Shown here piece after piece: positions 8,332-18,799 of a DNA stretch of 64,000 bases. The translations under genes and the position numbers were made by a program. Source of the stretch: Frigidibacter oleivorans (GTDB lineage: Bacteria; Pseudomonadota; Alphaproteobacteria; Rhodobacterales; Rhodobacteraceae); the NCBI RefSeq assembly GCF_003993775.1, contig NZ_RJRZ01000002.1:248001-312000 (forward strand), written 5' to 3'. The notes below the pieces were generated by a model. That model was not told the origin of the DNA. It was given only the letters and a program-made list of their open reading frames with translations, and did not search any database. The first letter of the stretch is position 1; every line of letters begins with the position of its first letter.

Positions 8332-9264
8332 TCAGGCCGCCCGGACCTGAAGCAGGGCGGCCGCCATGTAGAGGTCCTGCAGCGAGATGCCGGAACTGTC
8401 GAAGACGGTGATCTCGTCGTCCTGGCGGCGGCCGGGCGCCCGCTTCTCGATCACGTCGCCGATGGGCGTGAGCGTCAGCCTGCCGGCATGGACCTCCTCG
8501 CGCACGTGCTGGAATTCGCCGATCTGCAGGGACTGGGACGGCAGGTCGCAGAAGAGCGTCGCCGCGGGAAACAGCTCGACCGGAAGCTCGTGCTTGCCCG
8601 GCGCGTCGGAGCCCATGCTGACGACATGGGTGCCCGGCCGCACCCAGGCGGCGTCGAACAGCGGTTCCCGGGCCGGGGTCGCTGTCACCACGATATCGGC
8701 GGCGCGAACGGCCTCCTCCGGCGTCGCGGCGCGTGCAGCCAGCCCGGTGTCGCCAAGCCGCTCGACAAAGGCGTCCCGCCGGGCAGAGGGCCGCGCGGCG
8801 ACCAGCACGGTGTCGAGCGGCCGGATGCGGGCCAGCGCCGCCACCTCGAATCCGGCCTGGTTGCCCGCGCCGAAGACCGCCAGAACCCGCGACTCCTGCC
8901 GGGCCAGCAGATCGGCGGCGACGGCGTTGGCCGCCGCCGTGCGGTAGGCATTGACCCGCCCGGCCTCGATCAGGGCGGCGGGCCGTCCGTTCGACGGATC
9001 GAGAAGCACGATGGTGGAGTTGTGCCTCGGCAGGCCGCGCGCGGGATTTCCCGACCAGAAGGACCCGATCTTCACCCCTGTGAGGTCCTCGGCCCAACCG
9101 GACTTGATCGAAAAGGTGTTGGTCGGCTCGCGCGTCCGCCCCAGCACCGCCGGAAAGACCTCGCACTGGTCCGAGGCCGCCGCGACAAGCGCACGGCGCA
9201 CGGCCTCATAGGCCAGTTCGTGCGAGACAAGCGCGGCGGATTCTTCTTCGCTGACATAGATCAT
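8332..9264 (-). CDS. Ornithine cyclodeaminase / mu-crystallin family dehydrogenase
   Basis: NAD(P)-dependent enzyme of 310 residues. Family members catalyse ornithine cyclodeamination or reduce cyclic or linear imines (pyrroline-2-carboxylate, iminosuccinate, alanine dehydrogenase-type reactions). The Rossmann motif AVFGAGNQAGFE is near 129-140, preceded by the substrate-binding GVKIGSFW (conserved Lys65) and ATPAREPLFD later on. ATG 9264 follows GAAGGAA by 5 bases, a strong site that decides the start. It is transcribed leftward and is divergent from the first tandem-GNAT gene. It resembles the family of BhcD of the beta-hydroxyaspartate cycle, but the other cycle enzymes are not beside it. 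Confidence 0.88.
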   Translation of the reverse strand: MIYVSEEESAALVSHELAYEAVRRALVAAASDQCEVFPAVLGRTREPTNTFSIKSGWAEDLTGVKIGSFWSGNPARGLPRHNSTIVLLDPSNGRPAALIEAGRVNAYRTAAANAVAADLLARQESRVLAVFGAGNQAGFEVAALARIRPLDTVLVAARPSARRDAFVERLGDTGLAARAATPEEAVRAADIVVTATPAREPLFDAAWVRPGTHVVSMGSDAPGKHELPVELFPAATLFCDLPSQSLQIGEFQHVREEVHAGRLTLTPIGDVIEKRAPGRRQDDEITVFDSSGISLQDLYMAAALLQVRAA

Positions 9265-9477
9265 CGGGGTTCCTTCGTTCCGTTCCGCGGACCCGGGCCG
9301 CCCTGACCGGCGACCGGCCTTCAGACCGTTCCTAGTCCGGCCGGGACCGCTTTTTCTGCTGATCCCTGCCGGGAAACGAATGATGCCGCCCCTGCGACCG
9401 CGGGAAACGGCAGCATAAGCCGGGGCGTTGCCGCCAGGCTGGCAACTCCAAACGATCGGATACGGCAGGACACGCCC

Positions 9478-10344
9478 ATGACGCTTCAGGAAACGGATCC
9501 CAGGACATGCGCCCCGGCGGGGCTGACGACGCTGGAGCGGCGCCATCTGCCGGGCGCGCTGAAGCTCTCGCAGGAGATGGGCTGGCCCTACCGGTTCGAG
9601 GATTGGGAAACCGCCGCGACGCTGGGGCAGGGGCTTGTGCTGGAACGGTCGGGCACGGTGATCGGAACCGCGCTGTGGTGGACCTACGGTCAGGATTTCG
9701 CCTCTGCCGGAATGATCATCGTGACCGCTGCCGAACAGGGCTGCGGTCACGGCGCCCGGCTGTTCGACGGCCTGCTGGCGGCAACCGAGGGGCGAAACCT
9801 GTTCCTGAACTCGACGCAGGAAGGCTTCGCGCTGTATCGGCGGCGCGGTTTCTCGCCCTGGGCGCAAGTGCTGCAGCATCAGGGGCCGCTTGTCGACGCC
9901 GTGGCGCCGGATGCGTCAGCTGCCCTCCGCCCGGCGACGGCGGAGGACCTGCCAGCGCTTCGGCAGTTCGATGCGCAGGCGGCCGGGATGCCGCGGCACG
10001 CGCTGATCGGCGAACTTGCCCGCACGGGCCGGGTCATGCTGTCCGAGCGGGCCGGCCGGATCCTGGGCTATTCGGTCGCGCGGCTGTTCGGGCGCGGCCA
10101 TGTCGTCGGTCCGGTCGTCGCCGATACCGCCGAAGCCGCGCAGGCACTGATCCTCGCGCATCTGGCCCATCTGCAGGGGCAATTCGTGCGGATCGACGTC
10201 TATGCCCATGACGGGCTGGGCGAGTGGCTGGACAGCCTTGGCCTGCGCCGCGTCTCGGAGGCGACCGCGATGGTCCGGGGGGTGCTGCCGGAACCGGCCG
10301 GCGACGCCCGCATATTCGCCCTGGCAAACCAGTCCTTCGGCTGA
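9478..10344 (+). CDS. Tandem-GNAT acetyltransferase-family protein (copy 1)
   Basis: A 288-residue protein made of two GNAT-like halves. The N-terminal half has an acetyl-CoA-binding-like AEQGCGHGARLFDGLL (about 83-98) and NSTQEGFALYRRRGF. The C-terminal half has GRILGYSVARLFGRGHVVGP and ends ARIFALANQSFG. It is clearly homologous to the protein at 18800-19699 (for example NST...LY..GF and GY......GRG..VGP), so two copies bracket the peptide-importer cluster. The acceptor is unknown; N-acetylation of an imported amine or amino acid, which the ArgE-like enzyme could reverse, is conceivable. Confidence 0.8.
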   Translation: MTLQETDPRTCAPAGLTTLERRHLPGALKLSQEMGWPYRFEDWETAATLGQGLVLERSGTVIGTALWWTYGQDFASAGMIIVTAAEQGCGHGARLFDGLLAATEGRNLFLNSTQEGFALYRRRGFSPWAQVLQHQGPLVDAVAPDASAALRPATAEDLPALRQFDAQAAGMPRHALIGELARTGRVMLSERAGRILGYSVARLFGRGHVVGPVVADTAEAAQALILAHLAHLQGQFVRIDVYAHDGLGEWLDSLGLRRVSEATAMVRGVLPEPAGDARIFALANQSFG

Positions 10345-10691
10345 GGCGGGCTTCTGCGTCCGATGCCGGATAAGGGGCGGCCCGGGCGAGTGGCCTGCGG
10401 GCTGCGGCAGAGCAGAATTATCTGCCGCGGTCGCCACAACTACAGTTGCTAGTGCTGCCGATCCGGCCGGTTTCAGCACCGTTTGTCAGGCAGCCGAAGC
10501 AGAATTGGCGACACAACCAAAAGATTGCGGCCATCGAAGCCGTAACGGGGAGTTTGACAATAATGATCCTGGTTCGCGAGAGGTCCTCTCCCGAAGTCGC
10601 TGTGCAATCCTTCGGGCTGTCATCTCCGGCTGACGGCGGCGGGACCGCGACCGGAGCGCGCAATCTCGAAGCGGAAGGGCAAGGGGTTCCG
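10345..10691. other. 347-base gap before the peptide-importer operon
   Basis: No gene is supported here. It contains a dyad GCGGCAGA/TCTGCCGC (10404-10428), a short dyad CAACT/AGTTG (10437-10448), a consensus-like TTGACA at 10554-10559 without a convincing -10 at normal spacing, an odd palindrome GAGAGG-T-CCTCTC (10578-10590), and the AAGGGG ribosome site (10681-10686) of the next gene. It is the obvious place for the operon promoter and its control. Confidence 0.5.
10404..10428 (+). terminator. Hairpin after the first tandem-GNAT gene
   Basis: GCGGCAGA and TCTGCCGC, perfect 8-bp arms with a 9-base spacer, 60 bases after the GNAT stop. No T-run follows, so it may instead be an operator. Confidence 0.35.
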
Positions 10692-12356
<1,665 letters not shown>

Positions 12357-12393
12357 GATCAACGACAAAAGCTCCAACAAGGGAAACTGCCAG

Positions 12394-14061
12394 ATGACCA
12401 AGAACAAGAACGGACAGATCGACCATTCCCGCCGCGCGGCGCTGCGCATGATTGCGGCGGGTGGCGTTGCCGGGCTGATCGCCCCCAACCTTCTGGGCAA
12501 GCCTGCCTTCGCCCAGACCCCGCCCGCCGCCCCGACCGGCCGCATCATCGTCGGCCTGTCGCAGGAGCCGACGGTGTTCCACCCGCTGATGGCCCATATC
12601 GAGGTGGATGACGGCGTCAACTTTTCGATGTTCGACGCGCTGTTCCGCATCACCCCGGAAGGGGAGATCGTGCCGAACCTGACGACCGAAGTTCCCAGCC
12701 TCGAAAACGGCGGGATTTCGGAAGACGGGCTGAACTGGCGCATCAAGCTGCGTGACGACGTGCGCTGGCATGACGGTACGGCCTTCTCGGCCGACGACGT
12801 GAAATACACGCTGGAACTGATCACCAATCCCGATTTCCGCGCATGGCGCACGACCGGCCACGCGCTGGTCCGCGACATCACGGTGGTGTCGCCGACCGAG
12901 CTGACCTGGCGGATGGAAGAGGCCTTCGCGCCCTACCTGTCGTTCCTGACCGAAACCTTCATGGTGCCCAAGCACATCCTCGAAGCTCAGGCCGACATGA
13001 ACGAGGGTGCCTTCCATCAGGCCCCGATCGGCACCGGCGCCTTCAAGTGGGGCCGGCGCATTGCCGGCGACCGGCTGGAACTGGTTGCCAACCCCGACTA
13101 CTTCGGCGAGGGGCCCTATATCGAGCAGCTGGTCTTCAAGTACATCCCCGACATGACGGTGCTGTACACCCAGTTCCGCAGCGGCGACATCGACGTCGTG
13201 GGCCAGTCCTATCTTACCCCCGACAACTATGCCGAGGCGAAGGACCTGCCCGACCGCGTCGTGACGCTGGTTCCCAAGGCATCGGTCGAATCCATCTACT
13301 TCAACCTCGATCTTCCGCAGTTCCAGGACCTCGCCGTGCGCGAGGCGCTGTATGCCGCAATCGACAGGATGGCGATCATCGACGCGCTGAACTACGGCGT
13401 TCCGCGCGAGACCGAGACCTTCATGCCGACGCAGTCGTATTTCTACAATCCCGACCTGCCGAAGCATGAATTCGACCTGGACCGGGCGCGTCAGCTGCTC
13501 GACGATGCCGGATGGGTTCCCGGCGCGGACGGCATTCGCGCCAAGGACGGGGTGCGGCTGTCCTTCAAGAACTCGACCACGTCCGGGGCACATCTGCGCG
13601 AGCAGGCGCAGCAGTTCATCCAGCAGACCTATGCCGAGATCGGCGTGGAAATGCTGATCGAGAACCTGCCCTCGGCGGTGATGTGGGGCGACTTCTGGGT
13701 GCGCTCGCAGTTCGAGACCGCCATGGTCGGCATCACCTACCTGATCGGCTCCGATCCCGATGTCACCAACCGCTTCCACACCAAGGCGATCGTGGCCAAG
13801 GGCGGCAGCGGCTCGAACAACGCGCAATACTCGAACCCCGAGGTCGACGCCCTGCTGGAAGAGGGCGCGCGCACCTTCGACCCCGAGAAGCGCAAGGACA
13901 TCTACCTGCAGGTGCAGGAGATCATCCGGAGGGACCTGCCGTTCATGCCGCTCTTCGCGAATACCTCGGTCTACGGGATCAAGAAGGGCGTCGAAGGCTT
14001 CACCGCGAACGCGAACACCCGGACCGAGTCCTGGCACGCGGCGGGCTGGTACTGGGCCTGA
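12394..14061 (+). CDS. Extracytoplasmic peptide/opine-type solute-binding protein (SBP family 5)
   Basis: Captures the substrate for the importer in the periplasm; 555 residues, as usual for cluster C binding proteins. The N-terminus has a twin-arginine signal (SRRAALRM around 12-19), a hydrophobic stretch and an AFA-Q cleavage site near 40, so export by Tat is likely. The fold is marked by FDALFRITPEGEIVPNLTTE, DGLNWRIKLRDDVRWHDGT and FSADDVKYTLE, the standard family 5 signature. A strong intercistronic hairpin follows it. Tat export instead of Sec is seen in many such proteins of this order. Ligand unknown: peptides, opines, glutathione or N-acyl compounds are all compatible. Confidence 0.94.
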   Translation: MTKNKNGQIDHSRRAALRMIAAGGVAGLIAPNLLGKPAFAQTPPAAPTGRIIVGLSQEPTVFHPLMAHIEVDDGVNFSMFDALFRITPEGEIVPNLTTEVPSLENGGISEDGLNWRIKLRDDVRWHDGTAFSADDVKYTLELITNPDFRAWRTTGHALVRDITVVSPTELTWRMEEAFAPYLSFLTETFMVPKHILEAQADMNEGAFHQAPIGTGAFKWGRRIAGDRLELVANPDYFGEGPYIEQLVFKYIPDMTVLYTQFRSGDIDVVGQSYLTPDNYAEAKDLPDRVVTLVPKASVESIYFNLDLPQFQDLAVREALYAAIDRMAIIDALNYGVPRETETFMPTQSYFYNPDLPKHEFDLDRARQLLDDAGWVPGADGIRAKDGVRLSFKNSTTSGAHLREQAQQFIQQTYAEIGVEMLIENLPSAVMWGDFWVRSQFETAMVGITYLIGSDPDVTNRFHTKAIVAKGGSGSNNAQYSNPEVDALLEEGARTFDPEKRKDIYLQVQEIIRRDLPFMPLFANTSVYGIKKGVEGFTANANTRTESWHAAGWYWA

Positions 14062-14072
14062 TCCGACACTCC

Positions 14073-14102
14073 GCCACCCGCGCCACGAACGGCGCGGGTG
14101 GC
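14073..14102 (+). other. Intercistronic stem-loop between binding protein and permease genes
   Basis: A perfect 12-bp stem (GCCACCCGCGCC with its complement) and a 6-base loop lie 12 bases after the binding-protein stop and 36 before the permease start, with no T-run. Hairpins in this position commonly stabilise upstream mRNA or attenuate read-through so that binding protein exceeds permease; that role is inferred. Confidence 0.6.
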
Positions 14103-14137
14103 CGCACCGACACCTTCTGGTTGGAACGGAGCCGTCC

Positions 14138-15088
14138 ATGACCGCCTTCCTGCTCAAGCGCGTGCTGCAGAGCCTGGTGTTGCTGGTGATCGTCTCGATC
14201 ATCGGCTTCGCCGTGCTCAACCTGATCCCCGGCGGGCCGATGGCCCAATATGCCCTCGATCCCGGCATGACGCAGGACGACATGGACAGGCTTGCCGAAC
14301 AGCTTGGCCTCAACCGGCCGATCTGGGTGCAGTATTTCGACTGGGCCTGGCGGATGCTGCAGGGCGACTGGGGCACCTCGTTCCGGGACGGGAACCCGGT
14401 GACGACGGTGATCGGCCGCCATGTCTTCGCGACCTTCCTCCTCATGGGGTCGTCGACCGTCATCGCCGTCGCCATCGGTACCTGGATCGGGATCCGCGGC
14501 GCGACGCACCGCTATTCGATCTTCGACTATGCCGCGACGATCGGCGCCATGGTGGCGCTGTCGATCCCGACCTTCTGGTTCGGCCTGATCGGGATCTATG
14601 TCTTCTCGCTGAAGCTGGGCTGGCTGCCGGCAGGCAGCATGTACACGATCGGCGACGGGTCGGTCCTGAACTACCTGCACCACCTGATCATGCCGTCGAC
14701 GGTGCTGGCACTGGTGCATATCGCGATCTGGAGCCGCTTCATGCGCGCGTCCACGCTGGATGCGATCAGCCAGGAATTCGTGAAGACCGCCCGCGCCAAG
14801 GGGCTGAGCGAACGGCGCGTGATCATGAAGCATGTCGTCGGCAACGCGCTTCTTCCGATGATCACGCTCGCCGGCGTGCAGCTGCCCTCGATCCTGACGG
14901 GCGCGCTGGTGACAGAGACCGTCTTCACCTGGCCGGGCATGGGCCGGCTGTTCCTCGATAGCCTGGGCTACAGCGACTATCCCGTCGTGATGGGCCTGCT
15001 CATGTTCTCTGCCATCCTGACCATTCTTGGCAACCTGATCGCCGATATCGTCGTGGCGCTGGTCGATCCGCGCATCCGCCTCGCCTGA
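14138..15088 (+). CDS. ABC permease, DppB/OppB type
   Basis: Membrane subunit of 316 residues with about six transmembrane segments. The N-terminal helix (FLLKRVLQSLVLLVIVSIIG) and the long periplasmic loop containing GLNRPIWVQYFDW and LQGDWGTSFR are diagnostic of DppB. The coupling EAA region reads TARAKGLSERRVIMKHVVGN and the tail ETVFTWPGMGRLF is conserved. ATG 14138 has GGAACGGAG upstream. It pairs with the DppC-type permease 28 bases downstream to make the heterodimeric channel. Confidence 0.95.
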   Translation: MTAFLLKRVLQSLVLLVIVSIIGFAVLNLIPGGPMAQYALDPGMTQDDMDRLAEQLGLNRPIWVQYFDWAWRMLQGDWGTSFRDGNPVTTVIGRHVFATFLLMGSSTVIAVAIGTWIGIRGATHRYSIFDYAATIGAMVALSIPTFWFGLIGIYVFSLKLGWLPAGSMYTIGDGSVLNYLHHLIMPSTVLALVHIAIWSRFMRASTLDAISQEFVKTARAKGLSERRVIMKHVVGNALLPMITLAGVQLPSILTGALVTETVFTWPGMGRLFLDSLGYSDYPVVMGLLMFSAILTILGNLIADIVVALVDPRIRLA

Positions 15089-15116
15089 TCCGGATGAAAG
15101 ACAAGGAAGTCGCACA

Positions 15117-15995
15117 ATGACCGCCATCACCGCAGCCCGCTCGCCCAGCCACTGGTGGCAAAGCCGCGTCATGCGCCGTTTCATGAGTCACAAGCTGGCG
15201 CTGTTCGGGCTGGTGATGATCAGTCTGCTGACGCTGGCCTGCGTGGTGGGTCCGTGGCTGCTGCCCTATGACATGCTCTTCATCGACCTGCGTGCCCGTT
15301 TCGCGCCGCCGTTCACCGGCAACCATTATCTGGGCACCGATCCGCTGGGGCGCGACATCGCGGCCCGGCTTCTGATGGCGGGGCGGGTGTCCCTGCTGGT
15401 CGGCTTCATCGCCATGGCGCTGGCCATCCTTGTCGGAACCCTGGTCGGCGTCATCGCGGGCTATCGGGGCGGCTGGATCAACGCCGTGCTGATGCGGACC
15501 GTCGACGGCTTCCTGTCCTTTCCCTCGATCTTCCTGCTGCTCGCCCTGTCTGCCGCGCTTAAGCCCAGCCCGATGATGATCACCGTCATCATCGCCCTGA
15601 CCGGCTGGATGGAGGTCGCCCGGATCGTCGAGGCCGAGGTCCGTTCGCTCAAGGAGCGCGAGTTCATCCTCGCCGGGCGCATGCTGGGGCTGGGACGGGC
15701 GCATATCATGTTCCGCGAACTGCTGCCCAATGTCATGGGGCCGATCATCGTCGCGGCCACCCTGACGGTGGCCCGGGCGATCCTGCTTGAAGCCTATGTC
15801 AGCTTCCTCGGGTTCGGCATCCAGCCCCCCCTGCCCAGCTGGGGCAACATGCTGAACGGCGCGCAGCAGTATCTGGCCGGCGCGCCCTGGCTGGCGATCA
15901 TCCCCGGCGCTGCCATCACCGTGGCCGTGGCCAGCTTCAACTTCATCGGCGATGGGCTGCGCGACGCGCTGGACGTGCGCAGCGACACGGTCTGA
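15117..15995 (+). CDS. ABC permease, DppC/OppC type
   Basis: Second channel subunit, 292 residues. The N-terminal KLALFGLVMISLLTLACVVG helix is followed by HYLGTDPLGRDIAARLL, a signature of DppC, and by the EAA motif AGRMLGLGRAHIMFRELLPN. AAGGAAG sits 7 bases before the ATG. Its stop overlaps a possible ATG of the aldolase gene by one base (TGATG at 15993-15997), so the catabolic enzymes downstream are probably in the same transcript. Confidence 0.95.
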   Translation: MTAITAARSPSHWWQSRVMRRFMSHKLALFGLVMISLLTLACVVGPWLLPYDMLFIDLRARFAPPFTGNHYLGTDPLGRDIAARLLMAGRVSLLVGFIAMALAILVGTLVGVIAGYRGGWINAVLMRTVDGFLSFPSIFLLLALSAALKPSPMMITVIIALTGWMEVARIVEAEVRSLKEREFILAGRMLGLGRAHIMFRELLPNVMGPIIVAATLTVARAILLEAYVSFLGFGIQPPLPSWGNMLNGAQQYLAGAPWLAIIPGAAITVAVASFNFIGDGLRDALDVRSDTV

Positions 15996-16069
15996 TGCGC
16001 AGACCGGCCGAGGCGAGCCCACCGCCGCCAACGCCTGCGGAAACAGACGTCATTCGGGAGCCTGCAGAG

Positions 16070-17248
16070 ATGGACACACCGGTCGAGGACAGGACCGCGA
16101 CACAGGATGCGGCAAGGATCGGCGACCTGATTACCCCGGCGCTGTTGCTGGATCGGGAGCGGCTGGACAGGAACATCCGGCGGCTGGCGTCCCGCGCCCG
16201 GGACCTCGGCGTCACCCTGCGGCCGCATGTGAAGACCGCCAAGAGCGTCGATGTCGTCCGCAGGCTGTTCCCGGACGGGCCCGGCCCGATCACCGTCTCG
16301 ACACTGGCCGAGGCCGAGTATTTCGCCGGCCACGGCTATCGGGACATGATCTATGCCGTCGGTCTTTCGCCGGCTTCGGCGCTGCGGGCGATGCAGATCG
16401 GCCGCCGCAGCGGGGCCGATATCCGGCTGTTGCTGGACACCGTGGAACAGGCCGATGCGCTGGCCGGCATCCGGTCCGCCACGGGCATGGCGGGGTCGGT
16501 CCTGATCGAGCTCGATTGCGACGATCACCGGGGCGGCCTGAAGCCCGACGATCCGAGGCTGATCGAGGTCGCGGAGCGGGTCGTCGCCTCGGGCTGGACG
16601 CTTGCGGGCGTTCTCGCCCATGCCGGCGAGTCCTATGCGCTGAACACGCCCGAGGCGCTGGAACGGGCGGCCGAGAATGAACGTCAGGCCACCGTCCATG
16701 CCGCCGAACGCCTTCGCAGCCACGGCCATGCCTGCCCCATCGTCAGCATCGGTTCGACCCCGACCGCCCATTTCGCCCGTTCGCTGGAAGGCGTGACCGA
16801 GTTGCGCGCCGGCGTCTACATGTTCTTCGATCTGGTGCAGCACGGGGTCGGCGTCTGCGCCATCGACGATCTGGCGATCTCGGTCCTGGCGACGGTGATC
16901 GGGACGAAGCCTGAAAAGGGCTGGGTGCTGGTCGATGCCGGCTGGATGGCGCTGTCGCGCGACCGGGGAACGGCCAGCCAGCCGGTCGATCAGGGCTATG
17001 GCCTGGTCTGTGACGCGGCCGGGCGGGTGTTTGAGGATGTGATCGTCGCGCAGGCGAGCCAGGAACATGGCATCCTGACGGTCCGCCCCGGATCGCAGCG
17101 AAAACTGCCGGATCTGAACGTGGGCGACAGGGTGCGCATCCTGCCGAACCACGCCTGTGCGATGGCCGCCCAGCACGAGGTCTACAACGTGGTTGCCGGC
17201 ACCCGCCCGGATATCGAGGCCCGCTGGCCCCGGATCCGCGGCTGGTAG
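16070..17248 (+). CDS. D-threonine aldolase / D-serine dehydratase family PLP enzyme
   Basis: Fold-type III PLP enzyme with alanine racemase-like barrel, acting on D-hydroxyamino acids by retro-aldol cleavage or dehydration. The product is 392 residues. The cofactor Lys is in LRPHVKTAKS (Lys55), and the metal-binding motif PNHACAMAAQ (His361, Cys363) marks the D-TA/DSD group. The ATG at 16070 follows GGGAG by 9 bases and matches family N-termini; an ATG at 15995 overlapping the permease stop would add 25 proline-rich residues. Co-transcription with the importer suggests that the imported compound, or a product of it, is a D- or hydroxy-amino acid. BhcC (3-hydroxyaspartate aldolase) is in the same family. 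Confidence 0.88.
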   Translation: MDTPVEDRTATQDAARIGDLITPALLLDRERLDRNIRRLASRARDLGVTLRPHVKTAKSVDVVRRLFPDGPGPITVSTLAEAEYFAGHGYRDMIYAVGLSPASALRAMQIGRRSGADIRLLLDTVEQADALAGIRSATGMAGSVLIELDCDDHRGGLKPDDPRLIEVAERVVASGWTLAGVLAHAGESYALNTPEALERAAENERQATVHAAERLRSHGHACPIVSIGSTPTAHFARSLEGVTELRAGVYMFFDLVQHGVGVCAIDDLAISVLATVIGTKPEKGWVLVDAGWMALSRDRGTASQPVDQGYGLVCDAAGRVFEDVIVAQASQEHGILTVRPGSQRKLPDLNVGDRVRILPNHACAMAAQHEVYNVVAGTRPDIEARWPRIRGW

Positions 17249-17307
17249 GCCGGCGTGTCCGCAATCACCGAACCTGTCCCACCCTATCGCCTGCAGGACG
17301 TCGCCTG

Positions 17308-18762
17308 ATGAACTCTCCGCTTGAACATCTGTCCGGCACCGCCCACCTGGGCAAGTTCTTCATCGACGGTCGCTGGGTCGCGCCCCGGGGCGGCGCCGTG
17401 GCCGCGGTGGTGAACCCTGCCACGGAACGACCGCTGTGCGAGGTGCCCTTGGGCAATGGCGAGGACGTGGCGGACGCGGTCGCCGCGGCCCGGCGGGCCC
17501 TTGCCGGCTGGAAGTGGACCGAACCGGCCCGCCGCGCGGAGCTGCTGGACCGGCTTCAGGCGGGGCTCGAGGCGCGGCAGGACCTGCTGGCGCGGTGCCT
17601 GACGCTCGAGATGGGCGCGGCGATCGGGTATGCGCGGTCGGCGCAGGTGCCGCTGGCGATTGCCCATGTCAGAACCGCGCGAGAGGTCCTGACGAATTTC
17701 CGCTTCGTGGAGCGGCGGGGGACCACCGCCGTCACGCGCGAGGCGATTGGCGTCTGCGCGCTGATCACGCCGTGGAACTGGCCGCTGTACCAGATCACCG
17801 CCAAGGTGGCGCCGGCGCTGGCGGCCGGCTGCACCATCGTGCTGAAACCGAGCGAACTGGCCCCGCTCTCCGCCCTCCTGTTCGCGGAAGCGATGGAGGA
17901 GGCCGGTTTTCCCCCCGGCGTCTTCAACCTCGTGCAGGGCGACGGTCCGGGCGTCGGTGCGGCGCTGGCCGCGCATCCGGATGTCGACATGATCTCGATC
18001 ACGGGATCGACGCGCGCGGGCATCGCCGTTGCGCAGGCCGCGGCGCCGACGGTCAAGCGGGTCGCCCAGGAACTGGGGGGCAAGTCGCCGAACCTTGTCC
18101 TGCCGGATGCCGATCTGCCCAAGGCGATCCCCCCTGGCGTTGCCGCCGCCTTCCGCAATCTCGGCCAGTCCTGCAGCGCCCCGACCCGCCTGCTGGTGCC
18201 GCGCGCCCGCCTCGAAGAGGTGGAGGACCTGGCGCGGCAGGCCGCCGCCCAGATCGTGGTCGGCGATCCGCTGGCCGACAACTCGACACATGGCGCCATC
18301 GCCAATCGGGCGCAGTTCGACCGCATCCAGACCATGATCCGCGTCGGGATCGACGAGGGCGCCCGGCTGCTGGCCGGCGGTCCCGGCCGCCCGGAGGGAT
18401 GCGCCGTGGGCTATTTCGTGCGGCCCACGATCTTCTCGGACGTGCGCACCGACATGCGGATCGCGCAGGAGGAAATCTTCGGACCGGTCCTGTGCATCAT
18501 TCCCTATGACACCGTCGACGAGGCGATCGCCATCGCCAACGACACGGTCTATGGGCTGGGCGCGCATGTGCAGGGCACCGATCTTGCGACCGCGCGGCAT
18601 GTCGCGGCCCGGATCGAGGCGGGGCAGGTGCACCTCAATTACCCCGCCTGGGACCCGCATGCGCCGTTCGGCGGGTTCAAGCAGTCGGGCGATGGCCGCG
18701 AATACGGGGTGGAGGGCGTGCTGGAGTATCTCGAGGTCAAGTCCATCCTCGGCTACTTCTAG
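17308..18762 (+). CDS. NAD(P)-dependent aldehyde dehydrogenase
   Basis: Oxidises an aldehyde to the carboxylate; 484 residues, the usual length. It carries TPWNWPLYQITAKVAPALAA (oxyanion Asn157), the general base in VAQELGGKSP (Glu255), and the nucleophile in GQSCSAPTR (Cys289). FVRPTIFSDV and EIFGPVLCIIPY are conserved late motifs. It follows the aldolase by 59 bases on the same strand and probably handles the aldehyde released by the aldolase or by the amine oxidase. The substrate subclass is not resolved. Confidence 0.93.
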   Translation: MNSPLEHLSGTAHLGKFFIDGRWVAPRGGAVAAVVNPATERPLCEVPLGNGEDVADAVAAARRALAGWKWTEPARRAELLDRLQAGLEARQDLLARCLTLEMGAAIGYARSAQVPLAIAHVRTAREVLTNFRFVERRGTTAVTREAIGVCALITPWNWPLYQITAKVAPALAAGCTIVLKPSELAPLSALLFAEAMEEAGFPPGVFNLVQGDGPGVGAALAAHPDVDMISITGSTRAGIAVAQAAAPTVKRVAQELGGKSPNLVLPDADLPKAIPPGVAAAFRNLGQSCSAPTRLLVPRARLEEVEDLARQAAAQIVVGDPLADNSTHGAIANRAQFDRIQTMIRVGIDEGARLLAGGPGRPEGCAVGYFVRPTIFSDVRTDMRIAQEEIFGPVLCIIPYDTVDEAIAIANDTVYGLGAHVQGTDLATARHVAARIEAGQVHLNYPAWDPHAPFGGFKQSGDGREYGVEGVLEYLEVKSILGYF

Positions 18763-18799
18763 CCGCGCCTCCGGCCGGTGCGGCAGACTCGGAGGGCCG

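Noticed and set aside
16070-17248. Start of the aldolase-family gene at 15995
   Set aside because: It would overlap the permease stop neatly but add a proline-rich, unconserved 25-residue extension; ATG 16070 has a good ribosome site.
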